This document shows positions 46,733-59,665 of a stretch of DNA of 64,000 nt, piece by piece (position 1 is the first letter of the stretch; each line of letters opens with the position of its first letter). Both the position numbers and the translations under genes were made by a program. Below the pieces are notes generated by a model. That model ran no database searches. It was not told where the DNA came from and was given only the letters and a program-made list of their open reading frames with translations. Location: contig CAJFCV020000004.1 of the NCBI GenBank assembly GCA_904066235.2, forward strand, positions 6,200,001 through 6,264,000, written 5' to 3'. The DNA comes from Bursaphelenchus xylophilus. Lineage: Eukaryota; Nematoda; Chromadorea; Rhabditida; Aphelenchoididae.

Positions 46733-48590
46733 CGTCAAGTTTACTGCGTTATAGTCGCGGGAATGATCTGTAACAGTTTGATAAACAAGCCTTGTTTTCT
46801 GATTTAGAACCGCTTTTTCGCTTTTCTCGTGATAAAGTTTCGAGTGGACAGAAGAGAAAAAAGGGTGCAGAAAGCCACGTAGTTTGTTCTTTTTATTTTG
46901 TGTTTGGATCCACAGGGAACTCAAAATCATAATGGACAAATTTTGAAGTCCGCAGTCAGTATAGAGAAAAATATTTTTACAATTGTGAACTGTCCCGGTT
47001 CATCACACTCATTTCAATTTTTAAAATATTTTCGCTTAACGGCTGATAAGAATTTTAGGTTTCCTTCGAAAGAGACCTCGAGTTGAAAGAGACCCCCGAT
47101 TCGGGGGTCTTCCTGATGGTCAAACCCCAAAAGAAAACTTAAAAATGTTACGTCATATGGATGATGATTTTTAAATTTCATCGCACAAGTCCGTTCGAAC
47201 CCTGCAAATTTAGTCCAAAGTAAAAGTTCACAAAAAAGGAGGAGGAGAGGAGGAGCCGACAGAGAAACGCAGAAATTTTTACAAAGAGGGAAATTGCGCA
47301 ACTTTTAACTTTGGACTAAATCCGCAGGATTCGGATGGACTAGCGTGCTGAAATTTATAAAGCACCTATATGTAAAAAATATGCACAGTGCAGGATAGGT
47401 ATAAATCTTTTCAATGATAAGAAGGAAAAACGATAGGCGGGTGCACTCTTGCGGGCAACCACTTTGCGGGAAAATTTTTTGCGGGCAGCCGACGTTTGCG
47501 GCCAGCACAGGAATTTGCGGGCAGCCTGGGGGGACATTTGCGGGCAGCCGATACTTGCGGAAAGCCGATATTTGCGGGCAACAGTTCCAAAAGTTCCAAT
47601 ACAATCTGCGTGCTTGTTTTTTCCTGTTGCCCGGAAATGTCGGCAAAATTTCAAAATATCTCGGTAATATTTCCACCTCCACCCTGTTACCTTCAGGCGT
47701 CGGTTGCCCGCAAATGTCCCAGGCTGCCCGCAAATGTTTCATCCGCCCGCAAATGTGACTATCCCAAAAAATCATTTTGAGATTCAGAAATTTGGCAGTG
47801 AGATTTCGAGACATCAAGTTTATCTTGTTTTACTAGGTCCGGGGGAATATTACAACATACCTGAAACATCCGGGAGGCGTTTTTCCAGGCATCGGTTGCA
47901 CGTTGGTAATTTACTTCCCCCTCGACCATTTTTTCACCTACACCATGTTTACAGCTGTAATATAAATTTACAGTCCTGTAAAAGAAAAAAAAACTAAAAA
48001 TACACTAAAAGCTCTTATGTAAATAAGTTTTTACAAGTATAAATCAAAATAGGCTCCGCCTTTTTTTTTAACTTGTAGGTGATTTTTTGGGAAATATTTT
48101 TACCTGTAGTAAATAAAAAGTTTTATGAAGTAGTATTTAAGAAGTGTCATTGCTCTGTTATTAGGAGGTAAATTACTTTATTTAGGTAAAGTGAACGGAC
48201 CTAAAGTTACACAAATTGAATGAAAACACGGATGGGATGGATTTAAAAATTTCGTGGCCCCTACATACGTCCTTGAATGGATTACAACAATATAGGCAAA
48301 GATGACTCAAGATACACCGTTTCTGATAGTAGACTCTCGAATATCATCGAGTGAAAGCGAGGGAAGCATACAATTACTAGTACTTTTAATGTACCAGGTT
48401 AATTAATTAATAGGACTAGATGAGATGAATTGGCGCAAATTAAAGGGCTAGACTAATATAAAACGAAAGAAGCACCGGTAATCAGCGAGGCTTAGAGATT
48501 GAGAAGAGAGCACCATAACATGGACTGTACACAGCACCAGTAGACGGAAATTGTGAAGCTGATCTTGATTATGAGGTGTCGACGAGTAAG
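46733..48590. other. Intergenic region, upstream of oplah-1 and 3' of zag-1
   Basis: No gene seen. It contains the oplah-1 promoter, a compact hairpin at 47091-47109 (GACCCCCGATTCGGGGGTC), and a tandem/inverted repeat cluster at 47440-47760. The rest is AT-rich unique sequence and probably includes zag-1 3' UTR. Confidence 0.5.
47440..47760. repeat. Foldback cluster of TTTGCGGGCAGCC units
   Basis: About eight degenerate copies of a 13-19-bp unit TTTGCGGGCAGCC lie in direct orientation at 47440-47583. Three inverted copies (GGTTGCCCGCAAATG type) lie at 47700-47757, with a unique centre between. The design is the same as the 45845-46158 foldback but the unit is unrelated. A target duplication could not be defined. 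Confidence 0.75.
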
Positions 48591-51500
48591 TTAGGGCTGT
48601 CTGTAAGGCTTGCAGTAGGAGTATCTGTGGTTCATGTGTTGAGAATAGCTGCCACTGTGGCTGAATCTCTTCAGACATTTGTCACACTGAAAGAGTTTTT
48701 GTTAATAATGTATTTATTTTAGCCCTATTTTAATCTCCGTGGTAAACGACCCGGTCCGACTATGGCTACCATCTTGACATAAGGCGGTAGAAGACCGAGC
48801 AAAGGTCATAAAGTCCAAATCCCTAGCCTAATCCCATTTCGATGCGTTTGGCGGCGAGGATATGGATGTGCACCGTGCGGTGGGCCTTGCATAAATTAAG
48901 GAACCTGGGGGTAATGCGACTGGACTCGCTGGGCATCTCATGGACACATAACTAATTAGAGACTGGCATGTGAGAAGATTAATGGGCGCGCGTCTCTATT
49001 TTTATGGCCAGGTCACCATACGGCCAAGACTTACTTGGAAGGGCTTTTCTCCGGTGTGGAGTCGAAGATGTTCCGCTTTGTGATGCTTGTGTTTGAAGGC
49101 CTTAGGGCACATGTCACATTTGTAAGGACGTTGGCCAGAATGCTCATAGGCATGTCGTTTAGCTGAGCTTTGTTTGCTGAACGTCTTGTCACACTGATCG
49201 CAAGTGTAAATCCCTTCGCTGTCCATTTTCACATTGGCTTTAGTCGATGTACTCGAGGGAGATCGTGACGTTCTCCCATTATCATTCTAGAAGAAAGAAT
49301 TATAAAATTTACATCTAAACCTACTTCAAGAACCGTCTGCCAATCGGAAAGTCCATTAGAACCCAACATTGAATATTGAGACAAGAATAACGAAGCTGAT
49401 GGCCAGATTCCAGAGCCTTCTGATTTGATACTTGGCGTCTCACTTGAGACAGATTCGGTGTTCGTGACCTCTGTACCATTCGGAGAGGCCGTCGAGATGT
49501 TGTCCGAATTGTAAAACCCATTTACTTTTTGTAGTTTCTCAGTTATGGATTCGCATTCTCGTTTAACAAAATTCCACAAGCCCTCAGGGCTTTGTTCCGC
49601 TGAACTCAGAGGACTTTGGGATCGAATACTGAGGTCAAGTGGGGCATCTGCGTTGATTTCAGTCATCTAAAATAGTGTAATTAATGATATGGATTATAAT
49701 TATTCTTTTCAGGTGAATCAGCCGAGAATACATCCGGCGACATTCGAAAAGTGTTGGCGTCCGCTGCGCTATATTGAATGCGTAAATCAAAGCAGGTGCA
49801 CGCAATTGGGTATGAATAGGATTACCTGATCTTCTTCTTTCTCTTTGCTTCCGTTTGCACTTTTGAGCGCATTTCTGGACAATCGTTCGGAAATGGCAGA
49901 GAGGCGGTTGGCCTTAGAAGACTTGGAACTGTCGGGCCAACGCTGAAAAAACTCTTTTTTAACTTTGAAAAAGGGGATCTTTTGTATGACCGTATGGCCC
50001 TTTCTCCGGCCAGACCTCCCAGTCAGCCGAAAGGATCACAGAAGACCGGAATTATTTTAAAAAACATCAGATAACCTCGTTTTAAATATCGGGATACTCA
50101 CCTTTAACGGCGCTTCTTCCACTTTCACAGTGAACGTCTCAACTTCATCCGAGCTGACGGATTCCATCGGCTCTTCTGAGGCCGATCTGATTTCTGAGGC
50201 TGAGGATTCGCTTCCCCCATTGGTTTCTTCTTCGATCTTGATCTTACTCTCTCCAACCGATTTGAAAAGGGCCAACAGTTTTTCTGTCGCCGAATTTGTT
50301 TTCGAATTTTCGGTCTGAAAAAGGATATTGTATTTTAAAATCATTTAATCGTCCGAAGATAGCAGAATGACGCTACCTTGTTGGCTACAATCTGTTGGAG
50401 AAACATGTTCATGGTGTCCACCTTCTTCGTTTCTTCTGATTCCTTCCCATCACCCTTAGCATTCATTGCAGCTAGCGAGGCAGCGGACTGAAGTAGTGCC
50501 GCATAAGGATTGACAGACGGTTGAATACCGAATGGCAACATCGGATATCCTCGATACGAGCAGAGAAGGCGATAGAAATTCATTTGGTCGGATAATGAAG
50601 CCATCACATTGGGTGATGTCGGTATGTGGCCTTTCTGCACTTGTTGTTGTTGTTGATGTTGAAGGGTGCACTTCTTGCTGCTCATGTGGGATGAGTAGGA
50701 CCCGGAATGCGAGAAGCGTTTCAAACAGAAACGACACTGAAACAAAAAGTACTGTAATATTTACAAAATGAGACAATTAAGATGGAAACGATGACAAGTA
50801 CGGTAAATTAGAAAAGGTCATCAAGTGGGAGTGCCTCATTACTCCGAGTAAAGATCGGACCGGTAATTGGACTCTCCAGGGACAGAGGAACGAATCTCCG
50901 GTCGGTCCCGGTACGAGCGAAGAAAGTGCGGGATAATGGCCTTAATCATGGCCAAGGTCCTCTCCGCCTTACTCCAGGCTCATCAAGACCCGCCTGGGGC
51001 ATTCACACAGGAGACCTGCCTCCATGTTCGAATGCACGTGCGCAGAAACCCCCAAAGCCATAGTCAAGCTCTTCAACAAATAGGATTTAATGCGTTAATT
51101 AGATAGAGAAGGGGTTGTTCTGCTTGTGGGGACGCTATGGAAAAGATCCGCCTTGATTAGTGTCCACATGGGGTTTCAAACACACTAGGTAGTGCTTTAT
51201 TATACCCCAATAATCCGCCGGAATTACTGCAATACTGTAGAAACAAGACAACTCCCAAAGATTCTTATGCAACTGACCAGATTTACCGTAACCCAAAAAA
51301 CGCGTTGCCCTAGACAACCCCAATGGAAAGACCTGGGATCGTATTCGGGCATTCGTTGGCCACAAGGTGGACATGGACAGGGAACAAGGGGTCGAACCAA
51401 TTTCCTGTGAAAAGAGCCGCGGCCGCGGAACGGCCGAAAGAAGACGGTCGAGTACCTCAGGAGCGAGCCTCGCTGATTAAAGGCGCACCGGCCCCGAAAA

Positions 51501-52207
51501 AGTGTATGGCCAGGTCTGAAGAGGGGAACCTTGTTTTAGGCACGGCTCCTCCCTTAGAGAACGACCCCCCTCACTTCAGCTTGTCGTCGCTGAGCGGAAA
51601 TTAAGTTGCAGGTGGTGCGAGAAAACGACGGAGAAAGAAGAGGAGTAGGCCCACAAGTTTATGAATGCAGGGCCACTAAACCGTCGGATTGTTTATGCCC
51701 AGGACAGGAAGGGGAGGGGGGCGCATCCACGGAAAAAAGACCAAAACTTCACAACCTGGAGGCCGTGGAGTTGCGCTCTGCATCCCCCATACTTATTAGA
51801 TTACATGCGCAGGACAGCGACGATTGCGTCTTCCCGAGTTTAATCTCGATTTTACGCCAGATTGAGTTTGCCCGTCTAATGGAAAACAACATTTTGATTG
51901 GTCTAATCCCCTCCCCCTCCTCGATTCAAGTCCAGATCTATTAAGGGAATTAACACCTTCTATTCAGCCTGACTTGTCATCTGGCCTAATCCTGGCACAC
52001 TTAAGTCACCGCACTCACCTGAAATGGTTTCTCTCCGGTATGGATCCGATTATGTTCTTGAAGATGGTGTCTGTACTTGAAAGACTTGGGACATTGAGAG
52101 CATTTAAATTTTCTGTCTGGCTGACTGGGCGTTGTAGATATTGGCTGGGTGTGGATCGGATCTGAAGCAGCATTCACCAAGGTAGAGAGTGCCTCTTCCA
52201 GACTCAT
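48591..52207 (-). CDS. zag-1: ZAG-1, ZEB-family zinc-finger repressor
   Basis: Transcriptional repressor of neuronal differentiation and axon guidance genes. Seven exons on the minus strand: 52019-52207, 50377-50736, 50102-50314, 49826-49942, 49325-49666, 49035-49286 and 48591-48686, in frame for 522 residues. The N-terminal cluster has two C2H2 fingers ([19 protein letters not shown] and [20 protein letters not shown]). The C-terminal cluster has three ([58 protein letters not shown]). A CtBP-binding type motif PLDLSIR lies between them. The homeodomain found in C. elegans ZAG-1 is not present in any exon or intron read. The start follows TTTTTCAG, a likely trans-splice acceptor. Intron 1 is 1.3 kb. 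Confidence 0.95.
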
Positions 52208-55200
52208 TCTGAAAAATGATTGGTAGAAATAAAATATTGGCTAAAGACAGGCAACCCGAATTGAAACGAAATCGACAATCGTACGGAATCAGAAGGGATT
52301 CTACCTAAACGTTGTAAAAAGGATTCCGGAAGGGAACACGTTAAGAGTGGAAGGCCTCTGAATCAGCTTCCTCCCGTCGAAAGTGCCCATAATAAGTTCG
52401 GCCAGGGTGATTTTTGTTATATTGGGGCCAATTTGGGATTGTTCTCTGGCCTGGACCTGCATCCGCGCACCGGTCGAGAAAAGGGCGTTAGTCCTAGAAG
52501 AGTGACAGATCACATTTCTGGAGATAAAATAATATTGAAGGTGGCCAATAAACAAAACTGACCCAATTCTGACCGACCAACGCGCCGGCGATTGCAACTT
52601 GGCCATAAAAGTACGAAATGGACGAAAGGGAGGAGCGCGCGAGGAACGAAAGGACCGGAGGGGGAGGGGCGTGGAAACCTGCATGAAGGTCGACTCGGAG
52701 CCAATGAAAGGTGTGCGGGAGGGGACAGCAAATCGGAAGAGTGCCAGGTGTGCTCCACGGAACCCCGCTGTTTCTACGGTAGACCTGGAGGGCTTTCGAT
52801 AATAAAATGCCGTCAGATGGAAGGGAGACAAAAAGAGGAGCCGCATCTGTCCCTCAAATCTCTTCAGGACATAATTCCAGAAAGACAAAAGAAATGCGCG
52901 ACACGGTTGGATTAAGACAATATTGAACCGCCCGCCAGGCCTTTCGAAACGTTCAATATATATTGAAAGGTTAAGCCAGGAGAAGAAATGCATGGAAGGA
53001 AAGGGCCCATCCTTGAAGGGACGTCTTCCTCACGGCAGCCGGTGTAGCTGGCCGAGAACAGAAAGCACCTTTTAAATGGTCTCGGAAGGGACGCGCTTCT
53101 GAAGTTAGAGGTGGGATTGTAAACACAACATATTGAAGGGCATGACGGATGACGATGTGGCCGACCGGGCGACCCGGCTCTCATTAAAATAAGCATCTCA
53201 CCGGCCTCGCCTCGGGCCATATTTGGTGGATGGCACCTATTCAGGAGGAGGTGAGTACGCGGAGAAACGGAAGGAAAAGTTCTCACAGGCTTTCTCCCTC
53301 CTCCAGCCACACACCCTTCTATAGTCTCGTTGTTGTGGCCGTTAAAGAGAGGTCGAGATGATGTAAAAAAGACGAAATTACCACGGAAAGGGAAGCAAGG
53401 AAAGGAGAAGGTGCTGTGGCCAGAAGTCGAAGACACCGGCGCGGATTGATTAGCACCGAAGCTCCTGGCTCTTTTTATGGCGTTTCTTAGGACGAGCGGC
53501 TGGCCACTGAGTCATGCGCGGCCACATGTAGGTATTACGCAACTCACGTTGAAAGGATAAAATTAAAATCTATAGAAGTATTAAATAATATCGGGTACCT
53601 GGCAAAAAATCAAAGCAGAACTATTAAAGAAGCAAGAGCAATACCGCCTAATCCATCAGGCACCTAATTTACCGTATGCTGTGCTCAAAAAAGGGATCGC
53701 TCTTTTGTGACAGGTAGATGTGGGACAAGCGGACAGGAAGTCGGATCGGGGATTGACGAATAACCGCGAGTGACACGAATGGGACTGTCATGGCCAGATC
53801 GGACCCAAAACATTGTCTGGCCATCAGGTGGGGAACCTCCTTAATCCCACCTGATATGAACACCATACCGTTTAATTTCCAGGACCAAATAAAAAATGGC
53901 GAAATGACGGCTGAAAGTGAAAGCGGCATTGGAAAGGGGGAGGGGCGCGTGAACAGGTCCGGATACTTTTTTTCCACCGGCGCTTCTCGAGAATCACGGA
54001 ATCGCAGTGAGTTTTTACGCGCCCGCACAGATCCGCCGGGATCTCCTGGAAGCCAAAGACAAAAGCAGGACGCCTTCTTCATCTGGAGGAAACCTGCGCG
54101 ACAAATCTGGGTCTCGTCGTTCGTTCTCAGATATCCGAGAAAGGAGAAAGAGAACTGGAAACCGAAGAGGGAAGAGTAACGTCATGCTGAAGCGATAAAA
54201 TAAAAAGGCGAACACCTGAACGGGCGAGATAATTAAAGCTTTGTGCTGCTTGAGTTTTAAAAGAATAACGGATGTATCGTATGAGAGATGGGCGACCAGA
54301 CCAACAGGTTATCAGTAACAGTCGCGGTAAGGAATAAAGCAATGAGATCTCCAAGTATGATCTGCCACTTTCCCTTTCGCGCATACTCCCCTGACTTTTG
54401 ACGCTTAAAGAAAAGGAAAGCGACTTAATGAGATCCGAAAGCGAGATTCCACGACAACTACAACCGGTGCCGTCAAGACAGGAGGGCGGATACGGCATGG
54501 GCAGGAACCCGCTTTCTAGCTAACCCCGCTTCGACTCTTGACCCTGCCGATAACGCCAGCCACACCCCTTCTTCGTGCCGGAGGCGATGGCGCAGGAACG
54601 ACGAAAGTGAAATGCCAAAGGTGAAGCGGCTACCTGCTGAGACAAATCTAGGTGCCGTCCAGCGGCGATACCCGGCGAGCTAACGGCGTTACCTGTTTGG
54701 AGTTCCGGAAACAAGATCGCCTGCCTAATCAGAGACCAAAATCTCAGCTCCGTCTATCGGATTGCGGAAAATCCATGACATTATGTAAAACCATGGAAAA
54801 TTGCAAATCACGATAAACAGAAGCGTTCGAAATCCTCTGGATGAGGCTAGGGTGGGGAAATCGCGCGAGGATCGAGAGATGCCGAAGAGGAGGAACAGCT
54901 CACGGCGGCACTTGCCAACTCTTGCAGCTGGGGCCACATTCATCAAAAAACGTGCGCATCCCCTCCTCCCTGTTTGGCCCCACCCCTTGTCCAATCCCTC
55001 CCGCTGTCCAATCGTTCGGCCTGAGCGAAACTTAGGTAATAACGGACAGCTGGCTGTCAGCAGGATGTAGCGAAACAATTGCATTTTGAGTGCAATTTAT
55101 CGTTAGGTAATTTGCATTAACGCGCCCTGGCAAGCGGATTCAGAAATGACAGATCAATGCCGTAAATCTTCGGACAGGTCTCCTCCTTCAATCTCTGCCC

Positions 55201-58200
55201 TATCGGCTGCGCAATCTCATGGCCGGAGGGGCAGATGGCTCTAGGATTATCTCATCATCCATAATACAATAAATTTGAATAAGGCAGCGAATGTTGGAAG
55301 TACGGTAGCCACCTTGACGCCATTTCCAAGTTCATTAGTTAGACAAAAATTGAACAAATCAGTCCGTTCCGTCTTCGGAGAAGTCAAAAGAGCTGCAAGT
55401 TTTGCCGCAGGTGGTGTTTAAATGATCCCAGACCGACTACCGTAAATCGCAGTAGGTGAATTGGGTATCAGGCAGATGTCTGCCACTTCCCTCTCGAATT
55501 ATCTTAACGACTTTCACCTTGGACTAGGAAAACAAAATGGAACCTATTAGCGGCTCGATTTCTCAAAATTAAGAACAATGTTCTCCTGAGTAGAACCATC
55601 TGCTAGCCGAGAGCACCTCGGGCTTCCTCTGGGCTGCGGGTTTTGGGGCTCCTCCGAGATTTCTAATTGGCATCATTTGATTACCTCGCACATACAAAGG
55701 GACGGCGCAAAGGAAATCGATCCCCTAAAATTCCATGGCCAGAGGACAAAAAGAGATAATTGGGACCGCCTACCAATTCCTTGCTTTAGGCGTTACAGTC
55801 TGTCCGGGTTGTCACGGTTACCACGAATCTCGGCCAATAACCGTTCAACTTCATTAATCCCCAAAGTAAACACAGTAAATGTGGTGAGCAGCAATAATCG
55901 GAAGGTGCAATCTGATCCGCTTAATGCCAAGATGTTCTTAATGTTTATTCCGTGTAATCCTGGATCTCGATGGGTCTTAATCCGACAAGGTAATCCAATC
56001 AGGCACGGTAAACAACTTAATGAATCTGATTGCGCAGTCGGATTATGGCCTGGGCTGACCCCGACTGACCTCGCGCATCCCTTAAGTGGCCTGTTATACA
56101 AGCGTGTGGCCAGATGCCACTGCCGTAAAAATAAATAACGGCATTCCCTGGACCGTAATTACGCGAGGTGAGCTCGGAGATGACCCATTGTGTTCTTAAT
56201 GAGCGAGAAAAGTGCGTGAGAACAAGAGCGCGCGAAAACAAGGCCCAGCCATTGTTACCTAATTACGGTCGTGGAGATGGGATGACAATTAGGACAAGTG
56301 AGGTCTAAGATGATCTCCTTAATAGATAGCACCTGGGTCCAAAGGCCAATGCAATTATCGAGTTCAGACCCGATCATGTCGCGCATCTGGTGGCAAGCGA
56401 GTTCACTGGCAACATCTATAACCTTAAGTGGGACTTCTGCGGCAGATGATCGCATCTTAAACGTTTCGCATTACCGCCATGCCCGAGTCAAATCCCCCAA
56501 CGCCAGGTGCAACACGTAAAACGAAGAATAAAAAAAGTTGGAAGAAGATCCTCAAAAGACAGTCGCCGGCAGGTACAAACCAACTAACGCCGGATTACCA
56601 AGTATGACCTAAAAAACGAGGTGAATTACAGAAAGGACATATGCCATTATAGTTCATAGGTAAATGGAAGTTTTAAAAATTCTTATGGTATAAATCAACA
56701 GATTTCAGATGACTTTTGTAAAAAAAATAAGAATTACACCTATCTTGAAAGGCTACCGTAAATAGAAGCAAGGAAAAGCATTGCGTTAAGCCCCGAGGGA
56801 AGCAAGTTACAGATTGGGTCGAGCGGAGCAAGGCCGATGGCACCTTTGGCCGGTTCCTTCGGGACACCAATCTTCCGTCGGACCGCCATCCAGGATTTCA
56901 TTTGAAATGCCAAGAAGATTCCTCCAACTGAATCCGACTTCGTATTAACCGAATTCACACCAGAAGTCGACAACGAAGTTTTCGGATTCTTAAGTCGGGA
57001 TTGGGCTGATCGAGGCCTCGGGGGACAAGAAACGAGGTGAAAGAAGTCGGCCAAGTTGGGCCGCGATTAAGACCGGGCAGTAACAAGACACGCACTCTTT
57101 CCTGTCATACAACCAGCCCAAGTACCTTCGGCCAGAAAAAAGAAATAAATTTCGAAAGTTGTTGCCTTATCTGGGCGAGAATCTCCACTCGGCTATGATC
57201 CGCATCAGTTGGGCCATTTTCGCTCCCCTCGGGGCTCGTAAAGGGCGAGAAGAGGGCTGATTTACCTCAGGGATACATTATTACCGCGGTAAAGAGCGGC
57301 CAAAAGCGCGCGGCCATACGATTTATTACCCTGTCCATCATCTCGGGTGAATGTGCCAATGAGGGAATAGGGTACTGTAGTGGTCCACCTCCCTCCTTTG
57401 ACGGCATGACAATTTCATCGCACTGATAAATTGAAGGACTCGGTGGGATGGTGAGTGATGAGGTGGTTGGCAGCGGGACAGGAACCACGGAAGCTCTTCA
57501 AGACGGTGGTCGGCACTTTTAATCCACCACTCTCAGGTCTCGGGAGAGGCGCGTTTATGACGACCGGGCCCCGATGCGCGAAGAAAAGGGCCAGAAGGCG
57601 ATGGAAAAGAATGAATGCCGCGTCTGATCCGTCCGGACACATGGCGCGCATTTGCATAACGCCTTAAGTTGGAGAGAAGACGAGCACCGGGAAAACAAGA
57701 CCGTATGCATAAAGAGAGATCCCTTGGCCGGTCTGAATGCCCAATTAGCTCACAAACCTGAATCCCCAGAACACGACAAAGCGCTTCCGTCGGTCTCAGA
57801 AGGCACTGTAGTTGGGCCGGACACGGAATCTCGGACAGCCATTATGCCAGCATTGTTAACAAAGTCCTTCCTGTCCCTCAATACGACCGACCCCAGGGTC
57901 CCTAATCTGATTTCGGATAAACGCCCGCTCCCAAATTAAGAGTCGACTTGTTTTTTCCCTTTGATCTTGCTCACGCCATACTTCCTACCGTAATCCCAAC
58001 TCCCAATGGCTGTAATCACCTTGGAAAGAATGCAAATGAAGGCATAGAAAGTCTCGATAATATTAAAAGAAGGTCATCTTATTCAGCGGCCAATAAAATC
58101 GGAATCGGCCGAACGCGGACCCACCTTTCGGCTTCGTAATTAAGCGCGGATCCCTTGCGCAAGGCCGTTTTATAAGTGTTGTCCCTTCCGGTGGCCTTTT

Positions 58201-59009
58201 CTTGGGATGCCGCCTTAAATGGGATTACCGGGACCTTTAAGTTCATGACCTCGCTCGAGTGTTGCGATCGTTTTACGGCCTCGAGGTGGGCAGAAGACCG
58301 CGCAAAGCAGGTGGAATCCATCTGTTATCATAAAAAGAGCATGTGGCATCACTCAGGCGGCCTCTTTGGATACCTTCTGGGGATCTATCTGCTCTCACTG
58401 AATATTAATTTTGTGGAAAAGGTAAAGAACTGTCTGAATCATCCGACTGACACAATTTGATGGACTAAAAAAGAAAAAAACAGGTAATCGAAATGAGCAT
58501 CGGACCCAAAAGTGGGCGCATCTGTTCCTCAAAAAACTTAGTTAACTTTGTATACTTTATTCATTCTGTGTTGGGTACAATCTGGTTACAAAAGATAAAT
58601 CTTTGTAGAAAATATGTGAGGCACCAGAAAGGAAATCGCAATAACTGATCAAAGGAAATTTTTTATATAGCTTTGAGCAATGGAATTTCCAAGGTTTCTA
58701 AAACCGCGTATCCTGTATTAGATGAGAAATATCGCGTCCCTACTTTTCGGGTTGAGGCCGAACACTCCCCTTCTTGTGGCATTTTTTAAAAGTTTAAAAA
58801 CGATAAAAAGTATGATTCTAATGTTTTAAGAGCAAAAATCTAATGAAAAGTGTCAACTACAAAAAATGTAATTTTGAAAAAAAAATCGTACATGCAAAAA
58901 TAAATTTTGCGTCCGGACTTTCGGGTCAACGTACATTTTTATATGTAATCGATGGTGGAGATTTCAAAAATTGTATCTATTTCTTCTGATATTTAAATTT
59001 TTATTCTAT

Positions 59010-59246
59010 TATAGTCGGCGCAAAAAGTCTTTGGAATTTTTCGCGGCCCCCAAATCCCGTCGCACTCCGAAATGTCGATTTGTCGCTGAGAAAAGTGGGA
59101 ATCGCGCGCGACAATAAGGCAAAATCAACAAAATTGCACAGTGCAAAAGCACTTTTCGGGCCGGATGCACGGTGCAAAATGTGTTTTCGGGTTCGCGCAC
59201 AGTGCAGAGTCGCAGAAAATTCCAAAGACTTTTTGCGGCGACTATA
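59010..59246. mobile_element. MITE with long terminal inverted repeats
   Basis: About 237 bp. TATAGTCGGCGCAAAAAGTC continues as TTTGGAATTTT at the left and is matched by its near-perfect reverse complement at the right end (AAAATTCCAAAGACTTTTTG then CGGCGACTATA). The arms run about 37 bp with few mismatches. The ends are TA-rich, as for TA-targeting Tc1/mariner-type MITEs. The interior has CACAGTGC words and no coding capacity. Confidence 0.85.
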
Positions 59247-59544
59247 TACAAATTAATGTAAAAATGTAATTTTTCTAAGAATATATGGGTTTTCAATGGT
59301 GTTGATTATCAGAATCATATTCACTTTTCATGATTTTTGTAATTTTACTTTACAGAGTTTACAATATGAAGACAATTTTTATCCGAAAACGGGAAGAACC
59401 CGATTTAAAGACAGACATATACTACTGTGCAGAACAAATATTCTTTATAAATATTTAAGTACTGTATCGTTGACCCGAAGTGTCGGTGACCGACCCGAAC
59501 TGTCCCTGACCCGAAAAGCCGTAGCGCCGTCAATTTTATGTTTA

Positions 59545-59665
59545 AAAAAGAACAGGGTGCGGCATTTTTGTAGCTCAATTTGAATTGGCCACAACTTTTT
59601 TAGTTTTCGGCAAAGTTTTAGTTTATTTTTCCCTGAATCCTCAGAGTCTGTGTGTTTCTTTAGGG
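59545..59665 (+). repeat. Fragment of the GGCCGAAAAA-family MITE
   Basis: It begins GGTGCGGCATTTTTGTAGCT and continues with a segment homologous to 43816-43925 (AATTGGCCACAACTTTTTTA, then CCCTGAATCCTCAGAGTCT). A clear right terminus was not found, so it may be truncated or diverged. Confidence 0.55.

Noticed and set aside
47180..47215. Possible tRNA B box (GTTCGAACC)
   Set aside because: No A box or cloverleaf around it.
52301..52993. 230-codon open frame on the minus strand upstream of zag-1
   Set aside because: No domain or compositional sign of a protein; Arg/Pro/Phe-rich mix typical of a chance frame in GC-rich DNA. It lies between the zag-1 start and its promoter region.
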